DNA of 64,000 nucleotides from Sipunculus nudus. Taxonomy: Eukaryota; Annelida; Sipuncula; Golfingiida; Sipunculidae. The stretch covers positions 44,586,714-44,650,713 of the forward strand of contig CM049320.1 of NCBI GenBank assembly GCA_026874595.1, read 5' to 3'. Below, in pieces: positions 1-12,289 of the stretch. The position numbers and the translations under genes are program-made. Numbering within the stretch: the stretch's first letter is position 1; each line of letters begins with the position of its first letter. The notes under the pieces were generated by a model. That model worked only from the letters and a program-made list of their open reading frames with translations. It did no database searches and had not been told where the DNA came from.

Positions 1-208
1 CATTAGAGGTTTAAAATAAATGAGCAATGACGGTATGTATGAGCAATCCTTGGCTCTTATATTATTGCCCACCTGCCAATTCTGAGTGCTAGACAATCTT
101 CATTTCTGCAAAATACTAAAATACCAGATTAGCTTGAAAAAGTTTTTACCTGATATTAATCCTTCAAAATTACCCTCGACTTGTATGCTAGGTAGACTTA
201 TTATGTTC

Positions 209-715
209 ATTTTTAGCCCTCAGCCCCAAGGCTGATGGGCTGTTGTCATCACCCAAGCTGTCTGTCCATCCGTCTGCCCTCCATTAAATTTTTCTTTGTG
301 AGCGGGATATCTCCAAAAGGATTCACCGTAGAAATTTTATTTCTTCGGTGAATATGTATATCGACAAAATCTTGGTCAAGATTAAAGATAGGTGACCTTG
401 ACTTATTTATCTATGTTTAATAGCAGATTATAGAAAAACACTTTGAAGCTTATTTCTCAGGAACCATTTGGTGGATTTTCACAAAACTTACTATGATCAT
501 TGGGACTGATGGTCCCTGTTGCACAAGTTTTGGGGCGTCATCTACAATTTCTGATTTTTAATGAATTTTTATCAGATTTTTCAACTTTGGGTGGGATATC
601 TCCAAAGGTATTCAACACAGGAACTTCATTTCTTCAATGCTGATGCATATTAACAAAAATGGATTGTTATGACACATGGTATGTTAATTGGGACTAATTT
701 TGATCAAAAATAACA
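209..715. repeat. Hairpin-headed interspersed repeat (family A)
   Basis: Opens TTTTTAGCCCTCAGCC, CCAA, GGCTGATGGGCT, a hairpin, then a CTGTCCATCCGTCTG run. Two internal units share GGGATATCTCCAAA...GGATTCA (about 305 and 592). A short end motif related to family B (CAGCTGAGCACCATGACC) is at 1378-1410, with the LINE piece at 716-965 in between. Confidence 0.6.
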
Positions 716-965
716 TTTGTCAATACACCATCATAGCAGGAGATTTTAATATTGACCTGTCAAACCAATCATCACAAGCCACTCAGTTGCTTGCATTTTT
801 TAATCTCATGGATTTTATAAAACCATTTCCAAGTACACAACCGACTTCAGAACTACAATAGACCATATTTACACCAATATGCCAAAGGAGATGATTGAGG
901 TGGATACTTATGAAACATACTACTCCTACCACAGTGAAATTTATCTTCATATAAAGAACTTATAG
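716..965 (+). pseudogene. LINE endonuclease fragment, frameshifted
   Basis: Reads TIIAGDFNIDLSNQSSQATQ in one frame, then after a frame change TTIDHIYTNMPKEMIEVDTY and YSYHSEIYLHIK. GDFN and IDHIYTN are hallmark motifs of the endonuclease/exonuclease/phosphatase domain of LINE-type retrotransposons. The piece is short, has an in-frame stop after the first part and lacks reverse transcriptase. Confidence 0.7.
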
Positions 966-1617
966 ACTTACTCCAGCTGCAACTCACCCTCTATTGTTCC
1001 TGAATACATCTTGTTTTACAGGTAATACCTACAGTGTTTATCATCATATAGATCTCTATCACTTATGGTATAAGATTTGCAAAGACATTTCTTTATCCAT
1101 CTCTAGTTCAAGTTTATTACTAACTAGAGAGGTCTGTACAGATATACATCCATGTGAGCACAGATGTTCTGCACTTGTTACAACTACCACCCTTATACAC
1201 TCCTGCAGACTGAGCACTAATGTCAGCTTCTCCTGATATTCTCTTTGGATCAGAGCTTCAATTGAGGCTGATCTGCAATAAAATTTTTGCACTCACTAAG
1301 TTTTCTTAGGATACTGGAAAGAATCTATTTTTAGACCTACGTAAGTATATTTTGCTTTACCTAACATGTGACAAAATCAGCTGAGCACCATGACCTATGG
1401 GTCCCTTGCTTTATGTTGTCTCATTGCTTCTGAGAATCTATGTATCTTTAGGCAGGCTTCTAGTTTAGGCATATATATTAATAGAAAAGAGTGAGTACTT
1501 ATCTTCTTTTGAGTTTCCACTTAATACTTCTTAAGTGCTATTCTCAGTATGTATAAGACGTGTTATTCTCACAAAATATTTTATGCCACATTTTAAGACT
1601 TATTTTTGAAACAACAG

Positions 1618-1775
1618 AGGAAGCTGATCATTTCAACCGTGAATGGAGAGAGCGATCACAGAGACGTCAAGGATATGGACAGCATGCCATTGGAAACCGC
1701 CGCAACAGGTATGATGGCAGCCGCTACCGAAGACATCAGGACAGACCAGCGCTGGAATATGAGGAGAAAGATTAA
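1618..1775 (+). CDS. Probable last coding exon of an unidentified Arg-rich protein
   Basis: Follows GAAACAACAG and reads EADHFNREWRERSQRRQGYG, then QHAIGNRRNRYDGSRYRRHQ and DRPALEYEEKD before TAA. A poly(A) signal (AATAAA, 1790-1795) comes 14 bases after the stop. The strong Arg/Tyr/Gly bias suggests the tail of an RNA-binding or splicing-related protein, but I do not recognise it. Earlier exons must lie left of the window or in its first 1.6 kb, where I found none. The acceptor leaves two leading bases (AG); an acceptor two bases further on is also possible. Confidence 0.5.
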
Positions 1776-1965
1776 AATGCATGCTGTTCAATAAACTGTA
1801 GTAAAAGCCTTGTGTTCAGGAAAATAAGGCAGGATGATCAGTAAATTTAAAGTTTGGGTGTCAGTGACTTTAATATCACTTTACATGCTCAGATATCACA
1901 GGTGTATACTGAATATATCAATTGCTCTAATCAAGCAGTACATTCGAATATCATGAAACCATGTT

Positions 1966-2145
1966 GTGCTGATCTGGGGCCATAGGTATAATTTGTATAT
2001 GTCATTAATGTGCTGATCTGGGAGCCATGGGTGTAGTTTGTATATGTCAGTAATGTGCTGATCTGGGAGCCATGGGTGTAATTTGTATATGTCAGTAATG
2101 TGCTAATCTGGAGGCCATGGGCCTAATTTGTATATGTCAGTAATG
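1966..2145. repeat. 45-bp tandem repeat, 4 copies
   Basis: Unit GTGCTGATCTGGGAGCCATG plus GGTGTAATTTGTATATGTCA plus GTAAT. Confidence 0.9.
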
Positions 2146-2626
2146 CTGATCAGGAGAAGGGCTTGCCCTGAAGTTCTAGAAATTGTTCAAAAGTCATTAT
2201 ATTTGAATTTGTACAGTTTGACACTTATTTCATTATTCTATTTCATCTCAGAAGCAAAATTGAAATGCTCATGGAAGATTATAATCAGTTGTTTTGTGAC
2301 GTGCATGGTTAACAGATATTACAAAAGAGTATCTTAAAGTGTTGTTTTATATATTTCTAGTGTTAATGACCATGAAAGACCATGCCATAATCCCCTATTG
2401 AAAAATTTTTTAAATGGAGTTGCTTACTTTTTTCGCTGGGTTAAATTAGGTCAGTGTTTTAAATAATACAAGGATTTTATCTTCTATACGTGCATTAATC
2501 AGGAATGGTCACAGGTGTGCAGGTTAGTTACACTTATCACTTGGACATAATTTTCAGTTGATTATATGAGCTGTGTAGATAAGTGAGCTTGTAGTGTGAA
2601 TGATATCATGCTCACTTGAGAAGTTG

Positions 2627-4163
2627 TTTTTAGCTCAGCTGACTGTAAGTCATCTGGGCTATAGTGATCACCCTTTGTCCGTCATCCGTCTGTCTGTCTG
2701 TCCATCCGTTAACCTGGCACAAATCGTAACCGCTGGACCTAGAAACTTGTAACTTGACATTCTGAGAGGTCCATGAAAAATCTCCTTGGAAACCAGAAAT
2801 GAGGTCTCTGTTACCCATATCCTTCGAGCTATGGGGCCCCAAAGTACCCCCCAGAATAGTCAAAAAATTTCATACAAAATCTTTAATATCTCATTAACTA
2901 CACCACTGATGGTCATGATTTTTGGCATACATATTGATGAAGATGTTCCATCAGTTCCTGCAGACTGGTGGCGCCACCTGTTTTTTTTTAAATTTTTACG
3001 AATTTTTTTCTCTATTTTTTTAGACCTTTAAGGATGTAGATATCTGTCAACAGGGTACAAATCGTAACAACTGCACCTAGAATCTTCATTCTTGACACAC
3101 AGGGAGACCCATGAAAAGTCTCCATAGAAACCTGAAATTAGGTCTTTGTTACCCATATCCTTTGAGCTATGGCACTCCAAAGTACAGCTCAGAATAATGG
3201 AAAATTTGATACAAAAGCTGAAATATGTGAACAACTAATGCAGAGATCACCATAATTGTTTGCATGGATATTGATCATTGAGTATTTCATCAGTTTCTGC
3301 AGACTGGTGGCACCATCTGTATTTGTTCAGGTGTTTTTACGAATTTTTTTCTCAATTTTTGAGACCTTTAAAGATATGAACATCTGTCAACAGGGTACAA
3401 ATCATAACAACTGGACCAAGAATCTTCATTCTTGACACACCGGGAGACCCATGAAAAGTCTCCATGGAAACCTGAAATTAGGTCTCTGTTACCCATACCC
3501 TTCAAGCTATATGGCTCCAAAATACCCCCCAGAATAATGAAAAATTTGATACAAAAACTGCCATATCTCGATAACGACAACACTGATGTTCATTAATTTT
3601 GCCATACATATTGATCATGAGGTGTTACATCAGTTTCTGCAGACTGGGTGTGCCACCACTATTTTTTTTCAAATTTTTATGAATTTTTTTCTCTATTTTT
3701 TGAGACCGTTATAGATGTTGTTATCTGTCAACAGGGTACAAATCCTAACAACTGGACCTAGATTCTTCATTCTTGTAATACAAGGAGGCCCATGAAAAGT
3801 GTCTGTGGAAACCTGAAATTAGGTCTCTGTTACCTGTATCCTTCAAGCTATAGGACTCAGAAGTACCCCCCAGAATAATGATAAAATTTGATACAAAAGC
3901 TGAAGTATCTAAACAACTAATGCAGAGATCACCATGATTCTTTGCATGGATATTGACCATGTGTTTTTATTAGTTTCTGCAGACTGGTGGAGCCACCTGT
4001 ATTTTTTTTAAGTTTACGCATTTTTTCTCTATTTTTGAATTATATAAATGCATCTGTTTGATGCTTCAGTTGAATGGGTATATACTACCATTCGGATGAT
4101 AAAATTTCCTTATAGGAATCTCTTCCCAGTCAGCTGAGCGTCATGACCCATGGGTCACTTGTT
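2627..4163. repeat. Hairpin-headed interspersed repeat (family B) with four internal 340-bp units
   Basis: Head TTTTTAGCTCAGCTGACTG then TAAGTCATCTGGGCT forms a hairpin, followed by a CCGTCTGTCTGTCC run. Units of about 310-350 bp follow, each with CAACAGGGTACAAATCG, CTGAAATTAGGTCTCTG, CAGAATAATG and CTGCAGACTGGTGG. The tail ends CAGCTGAGCGTCATGACC, CATGGGTCACTT. Short ORFs are by-products of the units. Confidence 0.8.
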
Positions 4164-4570
4164 TGATAGTGAGGTCTTGCCATGATTTCAATCATAAATA
4201 TCATTTAGATTACCCACAGATCACAATTGGCAGTCACTGAAATATTCCAAAACCTATTATACCTATGATGGAATAAGACTAACTGTGGGTCTCACAAGAC
4301 GTGAACATAAGTATCAGCACAATATAAAGTTTTATTATTATAATTATGCACCAGAAGTGTTTGACCTTATCATCACAAATAGTTCAGTAAATTATTTATT
4401 TAACTGGAACATTAAATTTTTCTGATTGCAATTTTTGTTGATAACTTGTGTTTGCTTTCAAAATTAACATAGTGCACTGGCCATCACCAATAGTCCGTGA
4501 GATGACTGTAGGTCTTGACGCAAAATTTAACATGAACATAAGTGCTTTTTTTCACAGGTTGCTGATTTTT

Positions 4571-5200
4571 ATGCCCCCGCCACAAAGTGGCCGGGGCATA
4601 TAGTTTTACCCATGTCCGTCCTTCCGTCATTCCGAAATCAAACAGTTGTAAGGACTTTTTTTCGCAATGCCTGCAGATATTGGCCTGTTTTTCGGTGTGT
4701 GGGCAGATAATGACCAGTTACAGATCGAGTTCGCGTTTCGTCCCAGTTGATCTACTTTTGACCGTTTAACGGCTCCTAAACTTAGAAAATTTCATGAAAA
4801 ATAGAAATTTTCATGACAAATACACATGTACGGACTTTTTTTCGCAATGCCTGCAGATTTTTGCCTGATTTTTTGTGTGTGGGCAGATAATGACCAGTTA
4901 CAGATCGAGTTTGCTTTTCGTCCTGGTTGACCTACTTTTGACCGTTTTACGGCTCCTAAACTTAGAAAATTTCATGAAAAATATGAACTTTCATGACAAA
5001 TACACATGTACGGACTTTTTTTGCAATGCCTGCAGATATTGGCCTGATTTTTGGTGTGTGGGCAGATAAATGACCAGTTACAGATTGAGTTTGCGTTTCG
5101 TCCCGGTTGATCTACTTTTGACCCTTTTACGGCTCCTAAACTTAGAAAATTTCATGAAAAATAGAAATTTTCATGACAAATACACATGTACGGACATGGG
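4571..5200. repeat. Hairpin-headed interspersed repeat (family C) with three 180-bp units
   Basis: Head ATGCCCCCGCCAC, AAA, GTGGCCGGGGCAT is a near-perfect hairpin, followed by GTCCGTCCTTCCGTC. Three units share GGACTTTTTTTCGCAATGCC (4650, 4832, 5012), GACCAGTTACAGATCGAG and GGCTCCTAAACTTAG. GGGGCAT-headed repeats are common in mollusc genomes as I recall. Confidence 0.75.
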
Positions 5201-5214
5201 GGAAAATTGAATTA

Positions 5215-8200
5215 CTGTAAAATTCCGCATATATGCGAGAAGTTTGCTCCTAAAATATAATCCAGGAATCGGGGGTCGCCTTATATGCGGGTCTATGCCT
5301 GACAGTCCGAATTTTAACCAAACTTCGTCAAACTGCCGACCTGAATGTCTGGCTAACGCAGATAGGACTTGCCTAATCGCTCATCAGATGTTCGTTTCCG
5401 GGGATGTCGGGTACATATGTGGCCCCACCGGGGATGTCGGGTACATAGGTGGCCCCACCAGTCATTAAATACTGTGGAATTAGACTTAAAAAACTATTTT
5501 TCCCCTTTAATTGGGTTATATGGTATATCAAAATTCATACGATAAACCTGGATGATGACAACCAGCACGTGACCCCTTGCCTAGTTATAATTAACGAGCT
5601 TCATTCATGGGCGATTGAGCATGGGTGCTAGTTGCTGCAGTCTTGCAGCGCTGACATATAGTAAACACTGATCAAGCGCTGCAGCCTCTGGCGGGGAGTC
5701 TATACTATCCAAGGTTGTACGGATCCGTACAAACCCGAAGATATATATATATGCCTTTTGTAACGTGAGGACACCAGTTAAACCCCATATATTATTATTG
5801 TTACAGATGCTTGGACTCCGTTGGGACCAAAACTTTTGCTGAATGATCAGTATATAAAGAAGTATGGGCACTTGCTCTGAATGAAGTCAGATATTACTTC
5901 ATCTCCGTTGTGCCGCTGGAGCCTTCAAGTTTGAACAGCCAATAGGAAATTAGCATCATTGACAACATTGACAACACGCGATGTATGACGGGAAAGATGC
6001 TTATGAAAATATGGTCTATCCTAGTGCACGGCACTGGCATTCCTGGGAAAAGCCCCCCTGAATTCCTCTTTTGCATAGATTGCCCACCTAACTTGCATGG
6101 GATTCCTTTTCCGGCGGTGTCTTGTTGCGCATGCAACATCTGAACCCCGGCAGTTCAAAGGATAAAAAAACATTTACAGGCGCACATAAAGGTGATATAT
6201 CGATTTAATTTGATACATAATAAGTTTATTTCTATATATAAATACAAGATAGCTTCTCTATCGCACAAGAAGCAGTGGTATTTCATGTTATATGTCCCTC
6301 CATGTACCGCAGGGTGAACTCTCACCGCCAGACGGTCGGACTCCATATCACATAAATGGAGTCCGTACGTGGCGGACTAGGGTGCTAGAGGTACGAGTAT
6401 TGCGTAATCAGTTGGGGTTTTATCAATGGCATCGACCACTATGTACTTGACATCAAAGTCTGTTTAAGAATTGCTCGGCAACAACAATTGATGCTTGCAC
6501 AAGCGAGCAAACACGCAAATGGTCGCGGGCCGCTGTTTGTGAATATGAACAGGTGACACAAGGCGGGCGAACTCGGGTGAACTTCAAAGCCATTTTCCCA
6601 TTGACACAGGTGATTGGTCTTCAGAGCGAAATGATTTAATAATTTGTTTCTTTCGACATATAGCTTGGAATTATATGCCATGACCCGCATATAACTCTGG
6701 TCGCCCAAACAGGTCAGACGAGATACTTGTTCCATTCAGCCGGCGATCGTTTCAAGTAGCTGATAAATCCGCAGTCTGTTTAGTACTGGGATTTAAAATT
6801 CAAAACTATGCACGGATATCATATTTTCATTCAAAGGTTATTAATTTTGAGCATTGACGAAGATAATTTTATTTGATCCACTGTCAGATGAGCAGAAACG
6901 GCAAACATGAGCTTGATCGTTGATTTTATTTTCCATTTTTCTTCACGCAACATTGGCGTCACCTGACGGGAATATAGATGACTATTTTGGTACCCCGCTC
7001 TATTATGGCATCGCTGTTCTGGGCCAATCATAGAGACGGGCGTACAACATCTTCACACTGCGCAGACTCGTATTCTCAAGAGTAGAAACGACCTCTGGCG
7101 GAAGGGTGCGCCATCTTATGTATTCCCGGCAGACTGGCTCCAACTCCAGTATGTATTATATGATAAAAATAAGCATTTCGTTTGCTCAGAGAAGTTACCA
7201 AAAGTCGGCTGTACATTAAGTGTAACATTTATGATCAGATTAATATATATTAATAATAAATAACTGCTACGCACAGTGGAATATAAAAGATTCAGTATAT
7301 CTAATTATCTATACATCCATCATTCAATTTTTGTGCAACAACTTATTCTTTAATATTTTTAAACTAGAAATGACCAAAGAAAGTTATTTTTAAGAAATCT
7401 TCACGGATAATCAACCAGGATCGCGTGAACGTCCATGAAAACCGGTATGAGCGTGCGTTCTATAGGTAAATCAGGAGTTGCAACTGGGAGTACTTAAGAT
7501 GGCGTTGTACGCCTGTCTCTATGCTTGGCTGAGGGCCATAATAGAGCAGGGTACCAGTTATAGCAGTGACAAATTAACGCTTGTTCTGAAAGGTGTAAAA
7601 TGAAAGCTATTTAGTCTTACGTTATATACCTATTCATAACACTTGAAGTGCAAATCTTGTTCAATTTTATGTATAGAAAATAAAATTCAAACACGAAATA
7701 ATGTGAATTCAGTTTCTCCCCTTTCTAATAAGCAGAAACTGTCTCCTTGATGTTTGGTTGTCAATTTCCCCATTTATTTTCACGCAACAGTGGCGACATC
7801 TTCCGGGAAAATGTATGACTACTTTTATACTGTAGGTATAAAGTATTGTCGGTTCTCAAAGCTAATAGAGAATTATGTCTGTAACTATATAGACTTACGT
7901 ATATATACTTACTCATATCATACTTACGTAGATACTTATTCATAACACTCGGGGAAACGTCTTTGTTCATTTGAAAATGACAAGAAGTGACCGTAAACCC
8001 ATGTTTATATTGTCACCTACGGTTCTCAAAGCTAATAGAGAATTATGTCTGTAACTATATAGACTAACGTATATATACTTATATTATATTTACGTAGATA
8101 CTTATTCATAACACTCGGGGAAACGTCTTTGTTCATTTGAAAGTGACAAGAAGTGACCGTAAACCCATGTTAATATTGTCACCTACGTCATCACACGGTT

Positions 8201-8507
8201 GGCCTACTCGGGGGTTTCACTTTCAGCCATAAATCACGGCGTCCAGTGGGTTGGACCTTCATTGAAAGGGAGTGTTATCTGCACTACAAGTAGTGGTAGT
8301 GGCTACTTGTAGTCTGACAACTATGCACGTAAGTTTATTTTTGGGTGCGAATTTTAAATGACTCATTCAATTGGTTATCATTTACTTACCTGCTGTGAGC
8401 TGGGGACTAACCAGGCTCAGTGGGCTCTAAAAAAATTTCTCCCGATTTCTCTCTTCAAATCCCACCTCGACATATCCGCGGGGCCGACGTATAGGCGAAA
8501 ATTACGG
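5215..8507. mobile_element. Possible pogo/Tigger-like TIR element, non-autonomous
   Basis: Left end CTGTAAAATTCCGCATATAT and right end CGACGTATAGGCGAAAATTA, then CGG, are inverted matches at about three quarters of positions, both bordered by TA. GCATATATGCG-type ends with TA duplication are typical of pogo/Tigger elements. I see no transposase in the 3.3 kb interior, so the ends may bracket unrelated DNA. Confidence 0.42.
7851..8187. repeat. Tandem duplication, about 170-bp period
   Basis: GGTTCTCAAAGCTAATAGAG starts at 7851 and again at 8021, and the two copies match with few differences to GTCACCTACG. The first has a few extra bases around 7905-7925. Confidence 0.9.
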
Positions 8508-9050
8508 TAGCTATAATAGGATTGATGTAAAAACAAGCTTAATCATTCTCATCAACATGGTAAATATATTATATACATTTAAAGTAAAAATTATGACAGT
8601 ACAATGAACAAAAAACTATAATAACAAAAAGTATGTATGAGAACAGCCCATTGTCCCTTTCATTTGTATAGTAATGCGTACATTTTGGCTCATGGGGAGA
8701 AGTGCAAGGTTGACATGATTGAATGCAATGGTGGACCTGCCAGGGAATTTGCCTTTTTGTGATAATTTAGTCCTATTTGTTCGATCTTTTATTTTGATTT
8801 ATAAAAATGCCATATGAATTAAGATAAAAGACAAATCCAAGGCAGTGATCACATTGAATGAAATGAAATAAGTGAGCTAAATAATATGCTTGAAAATTTT
8901 GTGAAAGTACAAGCTAAAAAGTAGTAGCACCATGTGCAGTTAAATTAAGGAAACATATGTAAATTTTCTACTTGGACAAGTCATCACCATTGTGTCAATT
9001 AGTTTTTATACTTCATAAATTCTTCTTTCAATTACCATGTAGACCTGTTC

Positions 9051-9990
9051 ATTTTTAGCTCAGCTGACTTTTAGTCATGCTGTGCTATAGTGATGGGTCT
9101 GTGTCCGTTATCCTTCCGTCTGTCCATCCCTCCGTCTGGCCGGCCGGCCTGCGGTTAGCAGGGCACAAATCGTAACTGTAAGTGCTAGGATCATGAAGCA
9201 TGCAGCCTTAGAGGTTCTAAAAAGATCTCCTTGCCATCTTGAAATTAGGTCACTGCGACCTTTATTCTCGGAGTTACTGTGTGTATGTTGCACCCCCCCC
9301 CCCCTGAGTTAATTCTTTTAGCCAAAATTTTCACCCTAAACCTTCCATCTTTCACCTACTGCTCACCTACCAACAGGGGAAGAACAATAATTATTTTGAG
9401 GTTACAAGGTCAAAGGTCAAGCTAGACTTTTCATTCCAAACCTTCCAGCATTGAAATATTGTTTCTCCGCCAACATGAAAAAAAAACCTGTTTTTTTAGG
9501 TCAGAGGTGAAGTTTACAGCACCCACTTCTGGTGTGGAGTCATTTTAAGGCAAACTTTTCAACCAATACCTTCCAATGTCTGTCATATGGCTAAGGAAGA
9601 ACCCAAATTGGTATTGAGTTAAAAAAGTCAGAGGTCAAGGTCACATTACTAAATTGTTCAAAATGAACATATTTCAAGCTAAACTGTTTACTCCAAACCT
9701 TCAGTCATTAACATATGCCTCATCTATGCATCACTCAATTTGATTCAAGCTTCATATATATTAGTATTTTTGCAAGAAGAAATAACTTATTGATTTAGGG
9801 GTCAGCTGGTCAGGAGGTTAAAGGTTGCAGGTGAAAGTTATTCACACATTTGTTGTCAAGAGATTGCTCCAGTTTTAAATGGTAAGTAGTTACCAATTGC
9901 TCTAGAAAGAATCCAATTGATATGTATGCAAAAGGCCAAGGTCATAGGTCAGGGAAGTTCACAATAAAAACTTACTTTGTACGCCATCTC
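9051..9990. repeat. Family B repeat, diverged copy
   Basis: Head ATTTTTAGCTCAGCTGAC then a TCCGTCTGTCCATCC run and one B-type unit (GGGCACAAATCGTAACTG, CTTGAAATTAGGTCACTG). It continues into loosely repeated GGTCAAAGGTCAAGCTAGAC-type sequence. The right limit is unclear. Confidence 0.55.
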
Positions 9991-10449
9991 TATTTTTCTT
10001 GTATGTATACCCATTGCACTCAAACTGGCACATCTCACTGTGTGGCCGTAATATTGGGCGACACTTGTGATATATACCTCCCATTTGTATCAGCCCTTTG
10101 AATGATAAGAGCATCATTAGTGCATAACAAAAACACTGTTGCCAGATGAGGTATTACTTAATGCTTCGGCCAGGCATTAAGACTATGAGTATTGTTTTAA
10201 GGTTTAGCTACTAATTTATAAGATGGTGGGAACATTTTGCTACTGATTTATAAGATGGTGGGAACATTTTGCAGTTTAAATTTTGGAATCATAGCAATAA
10301 ACATAGTTACCTAGATATTCTTATATAAATCATTAGATATACCAGCAAGTGTATGTTATGATAATATTTGGGTCTGTATCTTGATTCAGGAGAGCTTTGT
10401 TTGTTTTACAAGACTTTGATTGATGCTTTCTGCATTTCTTTTCTTTCAG

Positions 10450-10503
10450 GTTTTGCAGTTATCCTACCCTGCTGACCCCACTAAAAAGCAAGATGATAAT
10501 TAA
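10450..10503 (+). CDS. Possible short last exon, unknown gene
   Basis: A strong pyrimidine tract and acceptor (TTTCTTTTCTTTCAG) precede 17 codons reading VLQLSYPADPTKKQDDN and a TAA at 10501-10503. A poly(A)-type AATAAA is at about 10687. The splice site is the main support; no partner exon was found, so this may be chance. Confidence 0.25.
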   Translation, partial: VLQLSYPADPTKKQDDN

Positions 10504-10999
10504 AAAATATTAGACTTACACTTTTCATATTTGCATGTCCATAAATCTGATATGAGTGCTCTCCAACCTGATCATGCCTTTTGAATTGTTTGGACATTCA
10601 TTAATTTAACATATTTTTTGGAACAATTCCCACAAATTTGGTCTTTTATTGTAGGATGTTTGATATCAAATATCAGAATTGTCAGAAATAAATTAAGTCT
10701 TCTAGGTAGCCACCTTAGAAATCCTTTTGGCGGTGCGGTTTCTGTGATTGGGTCTTAACAGGATATTTTTTGTCGGATTTCAGACATGTCAGAAATCAAA
10801 TATGGCCACTAGGTAGCCATCTTTAAATTCCTTTTGAACATATTAGCTCAAGAACTGTTAATTTAATGCAGTAGGACGTATATTAATGTAATCTTGCAAA
10901 GGATTGGGTCAAAGATTTATTTAAAAAAAGACCATAATTTATGAAAGTTCAGTACAGCTGGTTTGTATTAAATAAAAATTTATACAGAAGCATCCATTT

Positions 11000-11840
11000 C
11001 TCAATAATTGTATCCGCTCAAATAAAGTTTTGCGGATACTATGTTTTTGACCCGGTTCCACCGCTGGTGCCGCGTTCGTTTCTGGAGAACTCCTCTGAGA
11101 CTACTGGACTGATTTTTCTGAAACTTACACCAGTTATCAGGTCACATGTGAACTGGTGCCTAACCCATTGGCGTTGACCTCTGACCTTTCCTCTCTGCTT
11201 AGCGTCCATTTGTGCGTCTGTTTCCACACATAAACCCACACATATCTCGGGAACCGTTTGACCAATCAGGAAAAAAATTTGTTCAAATGTAGCCCTTTGA
11301 TAGCTTTATAACGTACATAAAAAATGGTGGTGCCACCTGCAACCATGTTTGCACAATGTCCATCTGTTCGTCTGCCTTGGGTAAAAATCACTCATATCTA
11401 CGCAGTGGTTTGAATAATTCACCTGAAATTTGGCATGCGTATACATCCTGGACAGCTTTCTTGATTTTATGACAGGTGGCCCCACCTACATTCTAGTTTA
11501 CGCTGCAGGCATCCAAGCTCATATCTCGGGAACCGTTCGACCGATTGGGCCAAAATTTTGCATGTTTATAGATCTTACATTGCTCTTTATCATACACAAA
11601 AGGGGAGGGGCCACCTGCAACCATTTTGGCACAGCGTCCGTCTGTTCTTCTGCCGTGGGCTAAAATCACTCATATCTCAGTAGTGGTTTGATTTACCTGC
11701 CTAAAATTTTGCGTGTTTATACATCTTTGTTAGCTTTCTCGATTTTTTTAGCAGGTGGCGCCACATACATACACATTTCGGCTGCAGACATCCATGCTAA
11801 TCCATGCCTCACTTCGTTTGTAGCACTCTGATTTTGGCGG
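11000..11840. repeat. Interspersed repeat with 280-bp internal units (family D)
   Basis: CATATCTCGGGAACCGTT at 11241 and 11520, and CAACCAT...GTCTGCC...AAAATCACTCATATCT at 11340 and 11618 give a period of about 280 bp. Each unit has a CAGGTGGC-CCACCTAC type motif. No head hairpin recognised. Confidence 0.65.
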
Positions 11841-12170
11841 TTACACGTAGTCGCTTGTCGACTACCCGTATTCTAGTTATTTCATGGATTTCCTTGATTA
11901 TTTTTGCTTTATATGTTGATATTATATTTGCCCTGTTTAGTGTTCCTCTTGAGACTGACAGGTATCACGAAAGCTTTGGGATTAGTTCCTGATAGCTTAA
12001 CAACCATACTTTTTGCCTCAGACCATCAAGTCACTGTGTTTTAACTAGACGTAAGTGATATATATTTCTGTCATCGTAGAAAGTTTAAACAAAATTGGCA
12101 AATAGGTACATCAAACTTTTGACTGCAAGTTGTGAATCTCAGCCCATGATGTCAGAGGGCATGCTTGGCA

Positions 12171-12200
12171 GCTGAGCGTCATGACCCATGGGTCACTTTA
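12171..12200. repeat. Family B tail fragment
   Basis: CAGCTGAGCGTCATGACC then CATGGGTCACTT, the same tail as at 4131 and 17170, without the head. Confidence 0.7.
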
Positions 12201-12289
12201 CCAGCCAGTCTCCTAACTACTGATTTTCTCTGTCACATTTATATATACATCATGATATATTAAAACAAAATGTACATTCATCTGTTTCT

